A stretch of 64,000 bases of DNA from Novosphingobium sp. PhB57 (GTDB lineage Bacteria; Pseudomonadota; Alphaproteobacteria; Sphingomonadales; Sphingomonadaceae), in the NCBI RefSeq assembly GCF_004342985.1, contig NZ_SMBO01000006.1:62001-126000 (forward strand), in the 5' to 3' direction. This document shows, piece after piece, positions 40,898 to 49,609 of the stretch. The notes beneath the pieces were generated by a model that made no database searches, was not told the DNA's origin, and saw only the letters and a list, made by a program, of their open reading frames with translations. A program made the position numbers and the translations under genes. The number at the start of each line of letters is the position of its first letter. Positions within the stretch are counted from its first letter, which is position 1.

Positions 40898-41794
40898 TCA
40901 GGCGGCGGCCTTGCGCTTGCGGGACAGCAGGTCCCAGCAGAACACCGCGATGGCCGTCCAGATGAACAGGAAGCAGAAAATCTGGACCGGCCGCAGCGGC
41001 TCTCCGAACACGAAGAGGCCGAGCAGGAATATGCCCGTCGGCGTCACGAACTGGATGAAGCCCAGCACCGAGAAGTCCAGCTTGCGAGCCGCGCCGGCGA
41101 AAAGCAGCAGCGGAATCCCGGTGACGATCCCGGCGCAGGCGAGCAGGAGGCTGATGTTCAGCGACTGTCCCATGGCCAGCCCCGCCGGGCCGGAAGCCTG
41201 CCAGCCCAGCAGGCCCAGCGCGGGAATCAGCAGCACCAGCGTCTCCACCGTCAGCCCCGGCAGTGATTCGACGGGGGCCAGTTTTCGCACCAGGCCGTAG
41301 CCGGCAAAGCTGAGGGCGATGCCCATGCTGATCCACAGCGTGTCCAGCGCGCCGCCCGCCAGCATGGCCACGCCGATGGCAGCGAGGCCGACCGCGGTCC
41401 ATTGCAGGCGCGATAGCCGCTCGCGCAGGAAGATGGTGCCTGCCAGCACGTTGACCAGCGGATTGATGTAGTAGCCCAGGCTCGCCGCGATGACGTGGCC
41501 TTCCATCACCGCCAGGACGTAGATCAGCCAGTTGGTGCCGATCAGCAGGCCGCTGACGGCCAGCGTGCCGAGCAGGCGCGGATTGCCGAGCGCGGCCCGA
41601 AGCTGCGCACCCTGGCGCAGCACGGCGACCATGATGAGGCAGAAGGGCAGGGTGAACAGCAGCCGCCAGGCCACGACCTCGAACGGGGAAACCGCGTGGA
41701 GCATCGCGAAATAGAGCGGGAACAGGCACCAGATCAGATAGGCGCCGAAAGCCTGCGCAAGGCCGCCGCTACGGCGAGTGGTTTGGTGCTGCAT
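40898..41794 (-). CDS. rarD: EamA family transporter RarD-like
   Basis: A 298-residue ten-helix DMT superfamily permease. The start (GGLAQAFGAYLIWCLFPLYFAML) and the NWLIYVLAVMEGHVIAASLGYYINPLVNVLAG segment are characteristic of RarD. The ATG at 41794 is preceded by a GGGG stretch; the longer frame to 41890 lacks support. Substrate unknown; E. coli RarD is tied to chloramphenicol sensitivity. The gene symbol is by family resemblance. Confidence 0.82.
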   Translation of the reverse strand: MQHQTTRRSGGLAQAFGAYLIWCLFPLYFAMLHAVSPFEVVAWRLLFTLPFCLIMVAVLRQGAQLRAALGNPRLLGTLAVSGLLIGTNWLIYVLAVMEGHVIAASLGYYINPLVNVLAGTIFLRERLSRLQWTAVGLAAIGVAMLAGGALDTLWISMGIALSFAGYGLVRKLAPVESLPGLTVETLVLLIPALGLLGWQASGPAGLAMGQSLNISLLLACAGIVTGIPLLLFAGAARKLDFSVLGFIQFVTPTGIFLLGLFVFGEPLRPVQIFCFLFIWTAIAVFCWDLLSRKRKAAA

Positions 41795-42001
41795 CGAAAA
41801 CCCCGTGGATCGTCCGGTGCGATAAGTGCCGAAAGGTCCGTCCGCAAGCAGTTCGTCGCAAGACGTTCCTCGCCTCGTCGATATCGCCAATTCTGACAGC
41901 CGCGTTGCGGATCGTTCAGGTTCGATGCCTTAAAGCTGAATGCGTACCGCGGATCGAGCCTCGAAAGGCCCCCTCCCCGGCAATGACGAGGAGATTTTGA
42001 G

Positions 42002-42412
42002 ATGAACGCATTTTTCAAGGCAACCGCCCTCGCTGCCGCAACGGCCAGCCTGGCGACCGCTCTTCCCGCTTCGGCTGCCGTCAGCTACGCGCCGACCCAC
42101 GAATTCCAGGCCCCCGGCGAACAGGAATACGGCCACGGCCGTGAGCGCTATTCGCGCGAAGACTATCGCCGCGGCTACGGCAACCGCGACCGCTACTATC
42201 GCGGCGACCGCCATTACCGCGGCAACGACCGTCGCTACGACTGCCGCCGCTCGAGCGGCACCACCGGCCTGCTGGTCGGCGGTGCGGCGGGCGCCCTGGC
42301 CGGTCGTGCCATCGACACCCGCGGCGACCGCGCCACCGGCACCGTCCTCGGCGCCGCCGCCGGCGCCCTGCTCGGCCGCGAAGTCGACCGCGGCGGTTCG
42401 CGCTGCCGCTGA
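42002..42412 (+). CDS. Glycine-zipper 2TM exported protein
   Basis: A 136-residue protein with a signal peptide (MNAFFKATALAAATASLATALPASAA), a middle part rich in Arg, Tyr and Gly (YSREDYRRGYGNRDRYYRG), then a glycine-zipper pair, TTGLLVGGAAGALAGRAID and ATGTVLGAAAGALLGREVD. Such proteins are typically outer-membrane or cell-envelope associated. GAGGAG lies 8 bases before the ATG. No promoter is clear in the 207-base gap before it. Confidence 0.8.
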   Translation: MNAFFKATALAAATASLATALPASAAVSYAPTHEFQAPGEQEYGHGRERYSREDYRRGYGNRDRYYRGDRHYRGNDRRYDCRRSSGTTGLLVGGAAGALAGRAIDTRGDRATGTVLGAAAGALLGREVDRGGSRCR

Positions 42413-42772
42413 TAGAACCGGGCGCGGCTTGCGCCTGACAGGAACTGGCTTCCCCGTGAGGACGGCGACTTACGGGGGAGACCTCCCGAACTCCATCTGA
42501 TGGGGGCGGGTGGGAGAGGGCGCTCGTGGCTTCGGCTGCGGGCGCCCTCGACCTGTTTCGGGGCTTCGCGCGCACCGGCGCTGTATGTCGATGCTCCATT
42601 CCCTGACCGCAAACCTTTGCCTGCGGGCCTTCCCGAATTGGGACGTGCGCGGGAATTCCAGCGGAGAGGCCTTGAATTTCCGCCATTTACCGGGAAGTCT
42701 TGGCCGATGAACTGGATGTCGGGAAGACGCATGCGATCTTCCGGGGACAAGGACGCGACGAGGATGGCCATT
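42413..42772. other. 360-base gap between glycine-zipper and lipoprotein genes
   Basis: An open frame continuous with the downstream gene covers 42500-42772, but its composition does not look like an exported protein, and the real signal peptide starts at 42773. A hairpin, GAGGGCGC (42516-42523) with GCGCCCTC (42542-42549), lies in the first third and could end the glycine-zipper transcript. Nothing else is clear. Confidence 0.5.
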
Positions 42773-43504
42773 ATGACGAAGGTTCCGGCGCAGCACTCCG
42801 CCGCCCCGCACTTCATGCTCCTGGCTCTGGCCGGATCGCTGGCGCTGGCGGGCTGTAACGCCAAGACGAAGAAGCCCGATGCGGCCGGGAGCGAGGCCGC
42901 TGCGTCCGGTGCCCTGGGCGATCAGATCGTGGTCGATCCCGAAATGTCCGGAGAGAGCGGCGGAACCGCGGGCAAGGACGGCCCGGTCACGCTGAAGGCG
43001 GCCGATCGCACGCCGGCGGCTATCTCGGCTGCCCGGAAATCTGCCGCGGATGCTGCGGGCGGCAAGCTCCTGCCCGCGCCGGTTCCCCAGAAAGCCAGCG
43101 CCTCGGCGCTCGCCCAGAACGCCGCGACTGCCGCGCAAGTCAGCGACAGCGCGCGCGCGGCCAAGACCGATTGCTCCGCCAAAGTCCAGTATTCCGCCGC
43201 TTGGGCCGCCAAGCTGCCCGCCGCCATCCCCGTCTATCCGCGCGGCGCCGTGAAGGAAGCCGCGGGCACTGACGCTGACGGCTGCGCGCTTCGCGTCGTC
43301 AATTACGGCACGGCGGTCTCGCCCGAGGATGTCGTCAGCTTCTACTATTCGATGGCGCAGCGCGGCGGCTATACCGCCGAATACCGCATCGACGGCGGCG
43401 ATCATGTGATCGGCGGCCGCAAGGCAGGGCAAGCCTACGTGGCTTTCGTGCGCAAACTGGAAGGCGGCGTGACCGAGGTCGATCTGGTCACCAGCGGGAA
43501 GTGA
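42773..43504 (+). CDS. Putative lipoprotein
   Basis: A 243-residue protein. The signal peptide HFMLLALAGSLALAGC carries a lipobox at residues 25-28. After an Ala/Gly/Lys-rich linker (AAASGALGDQIVVDPEMSG) comes a C-terminal globular part from about 155 to 243: AAIPVYPRGAVKEAAGTDADGCALRVVNYGTAVSPEDVVSFYYSMA and HVIGGRKAGQAYVAFV. I do not recognise the family. GAGG sits 9 bases before the ATG. Confidence 0.68.
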   Translation: MTKVPAQHSAAPHFMLLALAGSLALAGCNAKTKKPDAAGSEAAASGALGDQIVVDPEMSGESGGTAGKDGPVTLKAADRTPAAISAARKSAADAAGGKLLPAPVPQKASASALAQNAATAAQVSDSARAAKTDCSAKVQYSAAWAAKLPAAIPVYPRGAVKEAAGTDADGCALRVVNYGTAVSPEDVVSFYYSMAQRGGYTAEYRIDGGDHVIGGRKAGQAYVAFVRKLEGGVTEVDLVTSGK

Positions 43505-43546
43505 CGGCCCCCGGGTTCGGAGCGACAGGGCTGACGCCCCGGGCCG

Positions 43547-45037
43547 TTACCGCAGTCCCACCCCGATCGCCGCGCGGGGCTGCTCCATCTCCCCGGACGC
43601 CACGGGATAGGCGCAGTAGTCCGCCGCGTAGTAGCCGGTGGGGTGGTGGTTGCCGGATAGGCCGATGCCGCCCATCGGCGCGGCATGGCTTGGCCCGGTG
43701 GTGGTGCGGTTCCAGTTGACGATGCCGGCGCGGATATTGGCCCAGAAGCGGTTGTAGTCCTGGGGACTGCCGCCCACCAGCGAGGCGGCCAGGCCGAACC
43801 GGGTATTGTTGGCCTCGGCAATCGCCTCATCGAAATCGTCGACGCGAATCACCTGCAGGATCGGGCCGAACAGTTCGACATCGGGCCGTTCCTTCATGGC
43901 TGTGGTGTCGATGATCGCCGGGCTGAGGAACGGCAGGGCGTCGTCGGTCCGCACCAGGTGCTTGATCGCCCGTCCGCCGTTGCTCAGCAGGTAGAGGAAG
44001 CTCTCGGTCAGGCCGTCGGCCGCCGGATTGTCGATCACCGGGCCCATGAAAGGTGCCGGTTCGTCGAACGGCGCGCCCACGATCACCCGGTCTGCCAGTG
44101 CCTTCACTTCCGCGATGGCCTCGTCATAGAGCGCGCTCTTCACGATCAGCCGGCGCGCCGCAGTGCAGCGCTGTCCGGCGGAGGAGAAGGCGGACTGGAC
44201 GATCAGCGCTGCGGCGTCGGTCAGCTTGGGCGTGTCCCAGAGGACGATGGGGTTGTTTCCGCCCATCTCCAGCGCCACCAGCCGGTCGGGCCGGGCGGCG
44301 AGGCGGCGGTTGATCGAGATGCCGGTATTGGCCGATCCGGTGAAGAGAACGCCGTCGATCCCCTCGTGCGCCACGAAATCCTGGCCCTCCAGCGGCCCGC
44401 CCACGGCAAGCTGCATGACGGCGGCGGAAATGCCCGCGCGGTGGAAGCAGCGCGCCAGCATCTCGCCCGTGGCGGGGGCCTTCTCGCTCGGCTTGAAGAT
44501 CACCGCATTGCCTGCGAGCAGGGCGGGGACAATGTGGGCGTTCGGCAAGTGCGCGGGGAAGTTGAAGGGTCCGAGCACGACCAGGACGCCGTGCGGCTTG
44601 TGGCGCACCGCCATCGTGCCCTGCAGTGCCGAATCGAACTTCCGCTGGCTGGTGCGCTCGGCATAGGCGCGGATCGAGACTTCGACCTTGGCGACCACGG
44701 TTTCGACTTCGGCGCGCGCTTCCCACAAGGGCTTGCCGACTTCGCGGGCGATGGTCGTGGCCAGGCGGTCGGCTTCCTTGCGCACTTCGTTGGCGAAGCG
44801 GCGCAGCAGTTCGATGCGCGTGGCCAGCGGCTGGGCGGCCCAGGTCGGCCAGGCGCGCCGGGCACGGCTCACCACATCGTCGACATCGCAAGGCTTGCCG
44901 CGCCAGATCTCCGCACCCGTGGCGGGTTCGTAGGAGATGATGTCCGTCACGTTCCTTGCCCGTTCCTGTCCGGCAGATCCCCGATCGCTGGCGACCGTTG
45001 CTGGCGGGGTGCTGTATGCGCTCGCTGTCGCGCCCAT
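43547..45037 (-). CDS. astD: Succinylglutamate-semialdehyde dehydrogenase
   Basis: NAD-dependent aldehyde dehydrogenase for the fourth step of the arginine succinyltransferase pathway. The 496-residue protein has the AstD-like FGPxNFPAHLPNAHIVPALLAGNAVIFKPSE segment, the catalytic Glu in LALEMGGNNP, the catalytic Cys in SAGQRCTAARR, and the C-terminal GGIGLSGNHHPTGYYAADYCAYPVAS, where GNHHPTGYYAADYC is diagnostic for AstD. The first 29 residues have no match, and a GTG at 44950 may be the true start (467 residues). No astA, astB, astC or astE is nearby, so it is an orphan copy in this window. Confidence 0.87.
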   Translation of the reverse strand: MGATASAYSTPPATVASDRGSAGQERARNVTDIISYEPATGAEIWRGKPCDVDDVVSRARRAWPTWAAQPLATRIELLRRFANEVRKEADRLATTIAREVGKPLWEARAEVETVVAKVEVSIRAYAERTSQRKFDSALQGTMAVRHKPHGVLVVLGPFNFPAHLPNAHIVPALLAGNAVIFKPSEKAPATGEMLARCFHRAGISAAVMQLAVGGPLEGQDFVAHEGIDGVLFTGSANTGISINRRLAARPDRLVALEMGGNNPIVLWDTPKLTDAAALIVQSAFSSAGQRCTAARRLIVKSALYDEAIAEVKALADRVIVGAPFDEPAPFMGPVIDNPAADGLTESFLYLLSNGGRAIKHLVRTDDALPFLSPAIIDTTAMKERPDVELFGPILQVIRVDDFDEAIAEANNTRFGLAASLVGGSPQDYNRFWANIRAGIVNWNRTTTGPSHAAPMGGIGLSGNHHPTGYYAADYCAYPVASGEMEQPRAAIGVGLR

Positions 45038-45134
45038 GAAGATTGATGGTCCGTTGGCTGGATAACTCGCTGTAGGACATGCTGTTGCACAGCGATCCCT
45101 ACCGGGAAGCTAACGCGGCCTTTAATCCTTTGTA

Positions 45135-46631
45135 TCAGGATGCCCCGGAGCCTTGGCTAGCAGCCTGCCCGGCGGGCGCCGGCGCCGCGCCGAGTTGCCG
45201 ACCGAGTTCGCGGATTTCCGCGACCCGGGCATGGAGCGCCGACCAGTCGTCATGCCGGTCGATCCCATCCCAGATGCGCTCGACCTCGTCGATGAGCAGG
45301 CCGGGCGGGACGGGTTGCTGCCAGAAGGGATCGGACGTTTCCGCCGCCGGGGCGTAAGTGCCCAGGACTTCGCCGAAGCGATCGGCGCCTGCATTTCTTC
45401 CGCCGCGATGATGGAAGAAGAACTGCTCCGGCGCTTCCCCGCTTGCCAGCATGGCCTGTTCCGCAGCCTGGATCAGCGCATTGTCGCGCTCCAGGCCCTG
45501 CGGGGTCACGCCAAGGCGCCAGGCGAAGCGCCGGCTCATCGCCTGCTGGTAGAGCGGGGCGAAGCGGTCCAGCGCGGCCACCAGCGGCGTGGTTTCGGTC
45601 AACTGGCGCAAGGCAACGGCAAGCTGGCCGCAGTTCCACAGCACCGCCTCGGGCTGCCGGCCGAAGGCGTAGAGGCCCGAATGGTCGAAATAGGCGGCAG
45701 TGAAGCGCGGGTCCCACTGCGGCAGCCAGCGCCAGGGACCATAGTCGAAGCTCTCGCCCGAGATGTTCATGTTATCGGTATTGAGAACGCCGTGGACGAA
45801 GCCGGCCACCATCCAGCTCGCGGCGAGATCGGCCATGCGTTCCACCACCTGATGGAGCAGGATCACCGCAGGTTCGTCCCGGCCGGGCGCATCCTCGGGC
45901 GGGAGATTGCCGGGATACGTTGCGAGGCAATAGGCCACGAGCTGTTCCATGTGCGCGCTTTCTTCCAGCGCGAGCAGGCGCTGGAAGGTGCCGATGCGGA
46001 TATGGCCGTGGCTGAGGCGGACCATGGCTGCCGAGCGCGTGGGCGAAGGCTCGTCGCCGCGCCAGAGCGCCTCGCCGGTTTCGATCACGGAGAAGGTCTT
46101 GCTGGTGTTGACGCCCAGCGCCTCCAGCATTTCCGTGGCGAGGATCTCGCGAACCGCGCCCTTCAGTGTCAGCCTGCCGTCGCCGTCGCGGCTATAGGGC
46201 GTCTGGCCGGACCCTTTCGTGCCAAGGTCGAGCACGCGGTCCTGGCCATCCAGCATCTGCGCCTGGAGGAAGCCGCGTCCGTCGCCGATGTTGGGGTTGT
46301 AAACGCGGAACTGGTGCCCGTGATAGCGCAGCGCCAGCGGCTGGGGCAGGTTGTCCGGCAGCGGCTCGAAGCGTCCGAAATGGGCGATCCAGCCGGCATC
46401 GTCGAGCCCGTCCAGCCCCACGGTGCGGGCCCAGCGGTCGTTGCGGAAGCGCAGGATATGTTTCGGAAAATCGGCAGCCGTCACCGGACTGGCGATCCAG
46501 TCGGCAATGGCCTCGATACGCGGGGCAGGACGATAGGCACTTGCTTGCGGTTCGCTTCGCATCAGGCGATAGTGGCGATCCGATGCCCGTCGATCAAGCC
46601 GGGCGGCAAGATGAGGTCGCAGCTTCGGCAT
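45135..46631 (-). CDS. selO: SelO/YdiU family protein adenylyltransferase
   Basis: A 498-residue kinase-fold protein that transfers AMP to proteins instead of phosphate in characterised members. YHGHQFRVYNPNIGDGRGFLQAQML, SHGHIRIGTFQ, and HGVLNTDNMNISGESFDYGPWRWL (nucleotide and metal-binding site) are the diagnostic segments. The upstream part reads RRASDRHYRLMRSEP; a start at the second Met (46562) gives 475 residues and avoids the overlap with the divergent hydrolase gene, whose ATG is at 46630. It lies 97 bases from astD. Confidence 0.9.
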   Translation of the reverse strand: MPKLRPHLAARLDRRASDRHYRLMRSEPQASAYRPAPRIEAIADWIASPVTAADFPKHILRFRNDRWARTVGLDGLDDAGWIAHFGRFEPLPDNLPQPLALRYHGHQFRVYNPNIGDGRGFLQAQMLDGQDRVLDLGTKGSGQTPYSRDGDGRLTLKGAVREILATEMLEALGVNTSKTFSVIETGEALWRGDEPSPTRSAAMVRLSHGHIRIGTFQRLLALEESAHMEQLVAYCLATYPGNLPPEDAPGRDEPAVILLHQVVERMADLAASWMVAGFVHGVLNTDNMNISGESFDYGPWRWLPQWDPRFTAAYFDHSGLYAFGRQPEAVLWNCGQLAVALRQLTETTPLVAALDRFAPLYQQAMSRRFAWRLGVTPQGLERDNALIQAAEQAMLASGEAPEQFFFHHRGGRNAGADRFGEVLGTYAPAAETSDPFWQQPVPPGLLIDEVERIWDGIDRHDDWSALHARVAEIRELGRQLGAAPAPAGQAASQGSGAS

Positions 46632-47529
46632 GACGGTATTCGAAGATCGGTTCTGGTCGAGCCGGGATGGACTGAAGCTGCACTTTCGCGATTATCCGGG
46701 CTCGTTGCCTGATCGGGCGGGGCCGGATGGCGAGGGGCCGGAACAGGCGCAGCTTCCCCCCATCGTCTGCCTCCATGGACTGACCCGCAATGCCCGCGAT
46801 TTCGACGTCCTGGCCGAGCGCCTCTCGCCGGGCTGGCGCGTCATCTGCCCCGACATGCGCGGGCGCGGAGACAGCGAATATGCGCGCGATTCGGCCAGCT
46901 ACAATCCGGTCCAGTATGGCGAGGACCTGCTGGAGCTGCTGGCGCAGGAGAAGATCGATCGCTTCGTGGCCATCGGCACCTCGCTGGGCGGGCTGATGAC
47001 CATGGGACTGGCGACGATGATGCCAGACCGGATCGCCGCGGCCGTCATCAACGACGTGGGCCCGTTCCTCGAGCCGGAAGGGGTGGAGCGGATCAAGGAC
47101 TATGTCGGGCAGGGGCGCAGCTATCCCACCTGGGTTCACGCCGCGCGCGCGATCGAATCGTCGCAGGGCGATGCCCATCCCGGCCAGCCGCTGGACTTCT
47201 GGATCGGGCGGGCCAAGCGCCTGATGACCGTATCCAACGCCGGGCGGGTGGTCTTCGACTACGACATGAAGATCGCCGAGCCTTTCCTGGGCTATGACGT
47301 GGACGACCAGCCCGATCTCTGGCCCGCCTGGGAAGCGCTGGCCGGCCGGCCGGTGCTGGTGCTGCGCGGCGCGTTGTCCGACCTGCTGTCCGCCGCCACG
47401 CTGGAGAAGATGCTGCGCCGCCTGCCGGGCGCCGAGGCGGTGACGCTGGACAATGTCGGCCACGCTCCCACTCTGGACGAGCCCGAATCCGTTGCCGCCA
47501 TCGAGCGGCTGCTGGCGCAAGTCGCCTGA
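46630..47529 (+). CDS. Alpha/beta hydrolase
   Basis: A 299-residue hydrolase. PIVCLHGLTRNARDFDVLAE gives the oxyanion-hole HGL motif, GTSLGGLMTMG the nucleophile serine (about residue 118), LRGALSDLLS the acid, and VGHAPTLDEPES the catalytic histidine. The arrangement fits haloalkane-dehalogenase-like or esterase-type enzymes, but the fingerprint is general. It is followed 20 bases later by a glycosyltransferase. Confidence 0.9.
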   Translation: MTVFEDRFWSSRDGLKLHFRDYPGSLPDRAGPDGEGPEQAQLPPIVCLHGLTRNARDFDVLAERLSPGWRVICPDMRGRGDSEYARDSASYNPVQYGEDLLELLAQEKIDRFVAIGTSLGGLMTMGLATMMPDRIAAAVINDVGPFLEPEGVERIKDYVGQGRSYPTWVHAARAIESSQGDAHPGQPLDFWIGRAKRLMTVSNAGRVVFDYDMKIAEPFLGYDVDDQPDLWPAWEALAGRPVLVLRGALSDLLSAATLEKMLRRLPGAEAVTLDNVGHAPTLDEPESVAAIERLLAQVA

Positions 47530-47549
47530 TCGGCCGGGCCGGAACCGCC

Positions 47550-48677
47550 TTGCGCATTCTCCACCTTCATTCCAGCTTCGCGGCCGGCGGCAAGGAACTG
47601 CGCGCCGTGCGGCTGATGAACCTGTTCGGGCCGGGCATCGCTCATACCGTGGTCTCGGCCCAGCCTGAGGCCTACGGCGCCGCTGCGCTGCTCGATCCGG
47701 CGGTGCCGGTGGCGTTTCCCCAGGACTTTCCCGCCCTTCAAGGCCGCCCCACCCCGCGGCGGCTCTGGCGGATCGCCCAGGTCATGGCAGACTACGACCT
47801 CGTGCTCACTTACAATTGGGGCGCGATGGACGGGGTGATGGCCCATGGCCTGTTCGGCGGCCTGCTGTCGCTGCCTCCGCTCGTCCATCATGAGGACGGC
47901 TTCAACGAGGACGAGGCTGGCGGCCTCAAGCCCGCGCGCAACCGGTTCCGGCGCTTCGCACTGCGCCGTGCCTCGGCGCTGGTGGTGCCGTCGCGGCGGC
48001 TGGAGGAGATTGCGCTCACGGCATGGCGCCAGCCGCGCGAGCGGGTGCGGCTGATCGGTAATGGCATCGATTGCGGCGCCTATCTCGACCGGCCCCGGCC
48101 CGACATGCTGCCCGGCCTGATCAAGCAACCCGGGGAGCGCTGGGTCGGCACGCTCGCGGGCCTCAGGCCGGTAAAGAATCTGCCCCGGCTGGTCCGCGCC
48201 TTCGCCGGGCTGCCCCCTTCATGGCGCCTCGTGATCCTGGGCGAAGGGCCCGAGCGCGGCGCGATCGCGGAGGCGGCGGCGCGCAGCGGCGCGGCTGACC
48301 GGGTGCACATGCCGGGCTTCGTCGCCGATCCGTCCCACGCGGTCGGTCTTTTCGATATCTTCGCGCTCTCGTCCGACAGCGAGCAGTTTCCGATCTCGGT
48401 GGTGGAAGCAATGGCCGCGGGACTGCCGGTGGCCTCGCCCGCCGTGGGGGACGTGGCGCAGATGGTATCCGGGGGAAACCGCGCCCTGATAACGCCGCCC
48501 GGAGACGAGGCCGCGCTGGCCGCCACCCTTGCGCTGCTGGCGGGTGACGATGCCCTGCGGGCCCGCCTCGGCGCCGCAAACCGCGTCCATGCCCGCAGCC
48601 ACTATGATGAAGCCACCATGCTGGCCGCCTATAGCCGCACATATGGCGAAGCGCTGGGGCAAGACCGCCTGATTTGA
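47550..48677 (+). CDS. Glycosyltransferase family 4
   Basis: A 375-residue GT-B protein with the TTG start preceded by GGA. MRILHLHSSFAAGGKELRAVRLMNL has the glycine-rich N-terminal loop. VGTLAGLRPVKNLPRLVRAFAGL begins the second Rossmann domain, and ALSSDSEQFPISVVEAMAAGLPVASP is the EX7E donor-binding motif. Likely adds a sugar to lipopolysaccharide, exopolysaccharide or a lipid. No polysaccharide cluster surrounds it. Confidence 0.88.
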   Translation: MRILHLHSSFAAGGKELRAVRLMNLFGPGIAHTVVSAQPEAYGAAALLDPAVPVAFPQDFPALQGRPTPRRLWRIAQVMADYDLVLTYNWGAMDGVMAHGLFGGLLSLPPLVHHEDGFNEDEAGGLKPARNRFRRFALRRASALVVPSRRLEEIALTAWRQPRERVRLIGNGIDCGAYLDRPRPDMLPGLIKQPGERWVGTLAGLRPVKNLPRLVRAFAGLPPSWRLVILGEGPERGAIAEAAARSGAADRVHMPGFVADPSHAVGLFDIFALSSDSEQFPISVVEAMAAGLPVASPAVGDVAQMVSGGNRALITPPGDEAALAATLALLAGDDALRARLGAANRVHARSHYDEATMLAAYSRTYGEALGQDRLI

Positions 48678-48803
48678 CACGCCGACATCATTCAGCAAGG
48701 CTTCACCGCGAACGGTGCAGCGATCATCACCGTTGAAAAGCCGTGGTCATTCGCTAAACAGCCCGGCAACCATCCTGATTTTTCCGCAGAAAGCGCCCGA
48801 AAC

Positions 48804-49607
48804 TTGGCCCTGCCTCCTTCCAACAGCACCCCGACCAACCCCAAGTCTGCCGAGCGACTCGCCGCGCAGCAGGACGTTTTCCTGCGCGAGGTCGACGATG
48901 CCCTGCGGCAGGACCAGATGGAAGGCTTCTTCACCCGCTACGGAAAGCCCGTGATCGCGGCCGTGGTCCTGGCGCTCGCGGCGTTCGGCGGCTGGCTCTA
49001 CTGGAACCACCGGCAGAACGAGCAGCGCGACGCCAATGCCGAGGCTTACGTCCAGGCGATCGACAGCATGAAGTCCGGCAATCTGGATGCCGCCAAGGGC
49101 AAGCTGGAGGCCATCGCCAAGGGTTCGGGCGGCAGCCCGACGTCGGCCAAGCTGATGCTTGCGGGCATCGCTGCCGAGCAGAAGCGCCTGCCCGACGCCG
49201 TGAAGCTCTATGACGAAGTGGCCGCCGATGCCAAGGCACCGCAGCCGCTGCGGGACCTTGCCGCCGTGCGCAGCGTGGCCGCCAATTTCGATGCCATGAA
49301 GCCCGAAGACGTGGTCGCCCGCCTCAAGCCTTACGCTGCCCCGGGCAATCCGTGGTTCGGCGTTGCCGGCGAGATGGTCGGCATGGCCTATATCAAGATG
49401 AACAAGCAGGACCAGGCAGGCCCGCTGTTCGCCGCCATCGCCAAGGACGAGCAGGTCGAATCCGGCCTGCGCAGCCGCGCACGCCAGCTTGCGGCCGTGC
49501 TCGGCGTCGACGCGATCGACGATGTGGTGGACGAACGCGGAGAGCCGCTGGGCAAAGCGCGAGACCAAGGGGCCAGCGCGCAGACCGCGCCTGCCGCCGG
49601 AGAATGA
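48804..49607 (+). CDS. YfgM-like tetratricopeptide membrane protein
   Basis: A 267-residue protein starting with TTG at 48804. Residues 30-48 (FLREVDDALRQDQMEGFFTRYG) lead to a single membrane helix (PVIAAVVLALAAFGGWLYW), followed by a TPR-like periplasmic domain (YVQAIDSMKSGNLDAAKGKLEAIA and following). YfgM interacts with the SecYEG translocon and periplasmic chaperones in E. coli. It is followed at once by bamB, as in many proteobacteria. The start codon is uncertain, since the ribosome-binding site is weak. Confidence 0.8.
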   Translation: MALPPSNSTPTNPKSAERLAAQQDVFLREVDDALRQDQMEGFFTRYGKPVIAAVVLALAAFGGWLYWNHRQNEQRDANAEAYVQAIDSMKSGNLDAAKGKLEAIAKGSGGSPTSAKLMLAGIAAEQKRLPDAVKLYDEVAADAKAPQPLRDLAAVRSVAANFDAMKPEDVVARLKPYAAPGNPWFGVAGEMVGMAYIKMNKQDQAGPLFAAIAKDEQVESGLRSRARQLAAVLGVDAIDDVVDERGEPLGKARDQGASAQTAPAAGE

Positions 49608-49609
49608 AC

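Noticed and set aside
41920..41935. A GGTTCGAT sequence that recalls a tRNA T-arm
   Set aside because: No pairing acceptor, D or anticodon stem can be formed around it.
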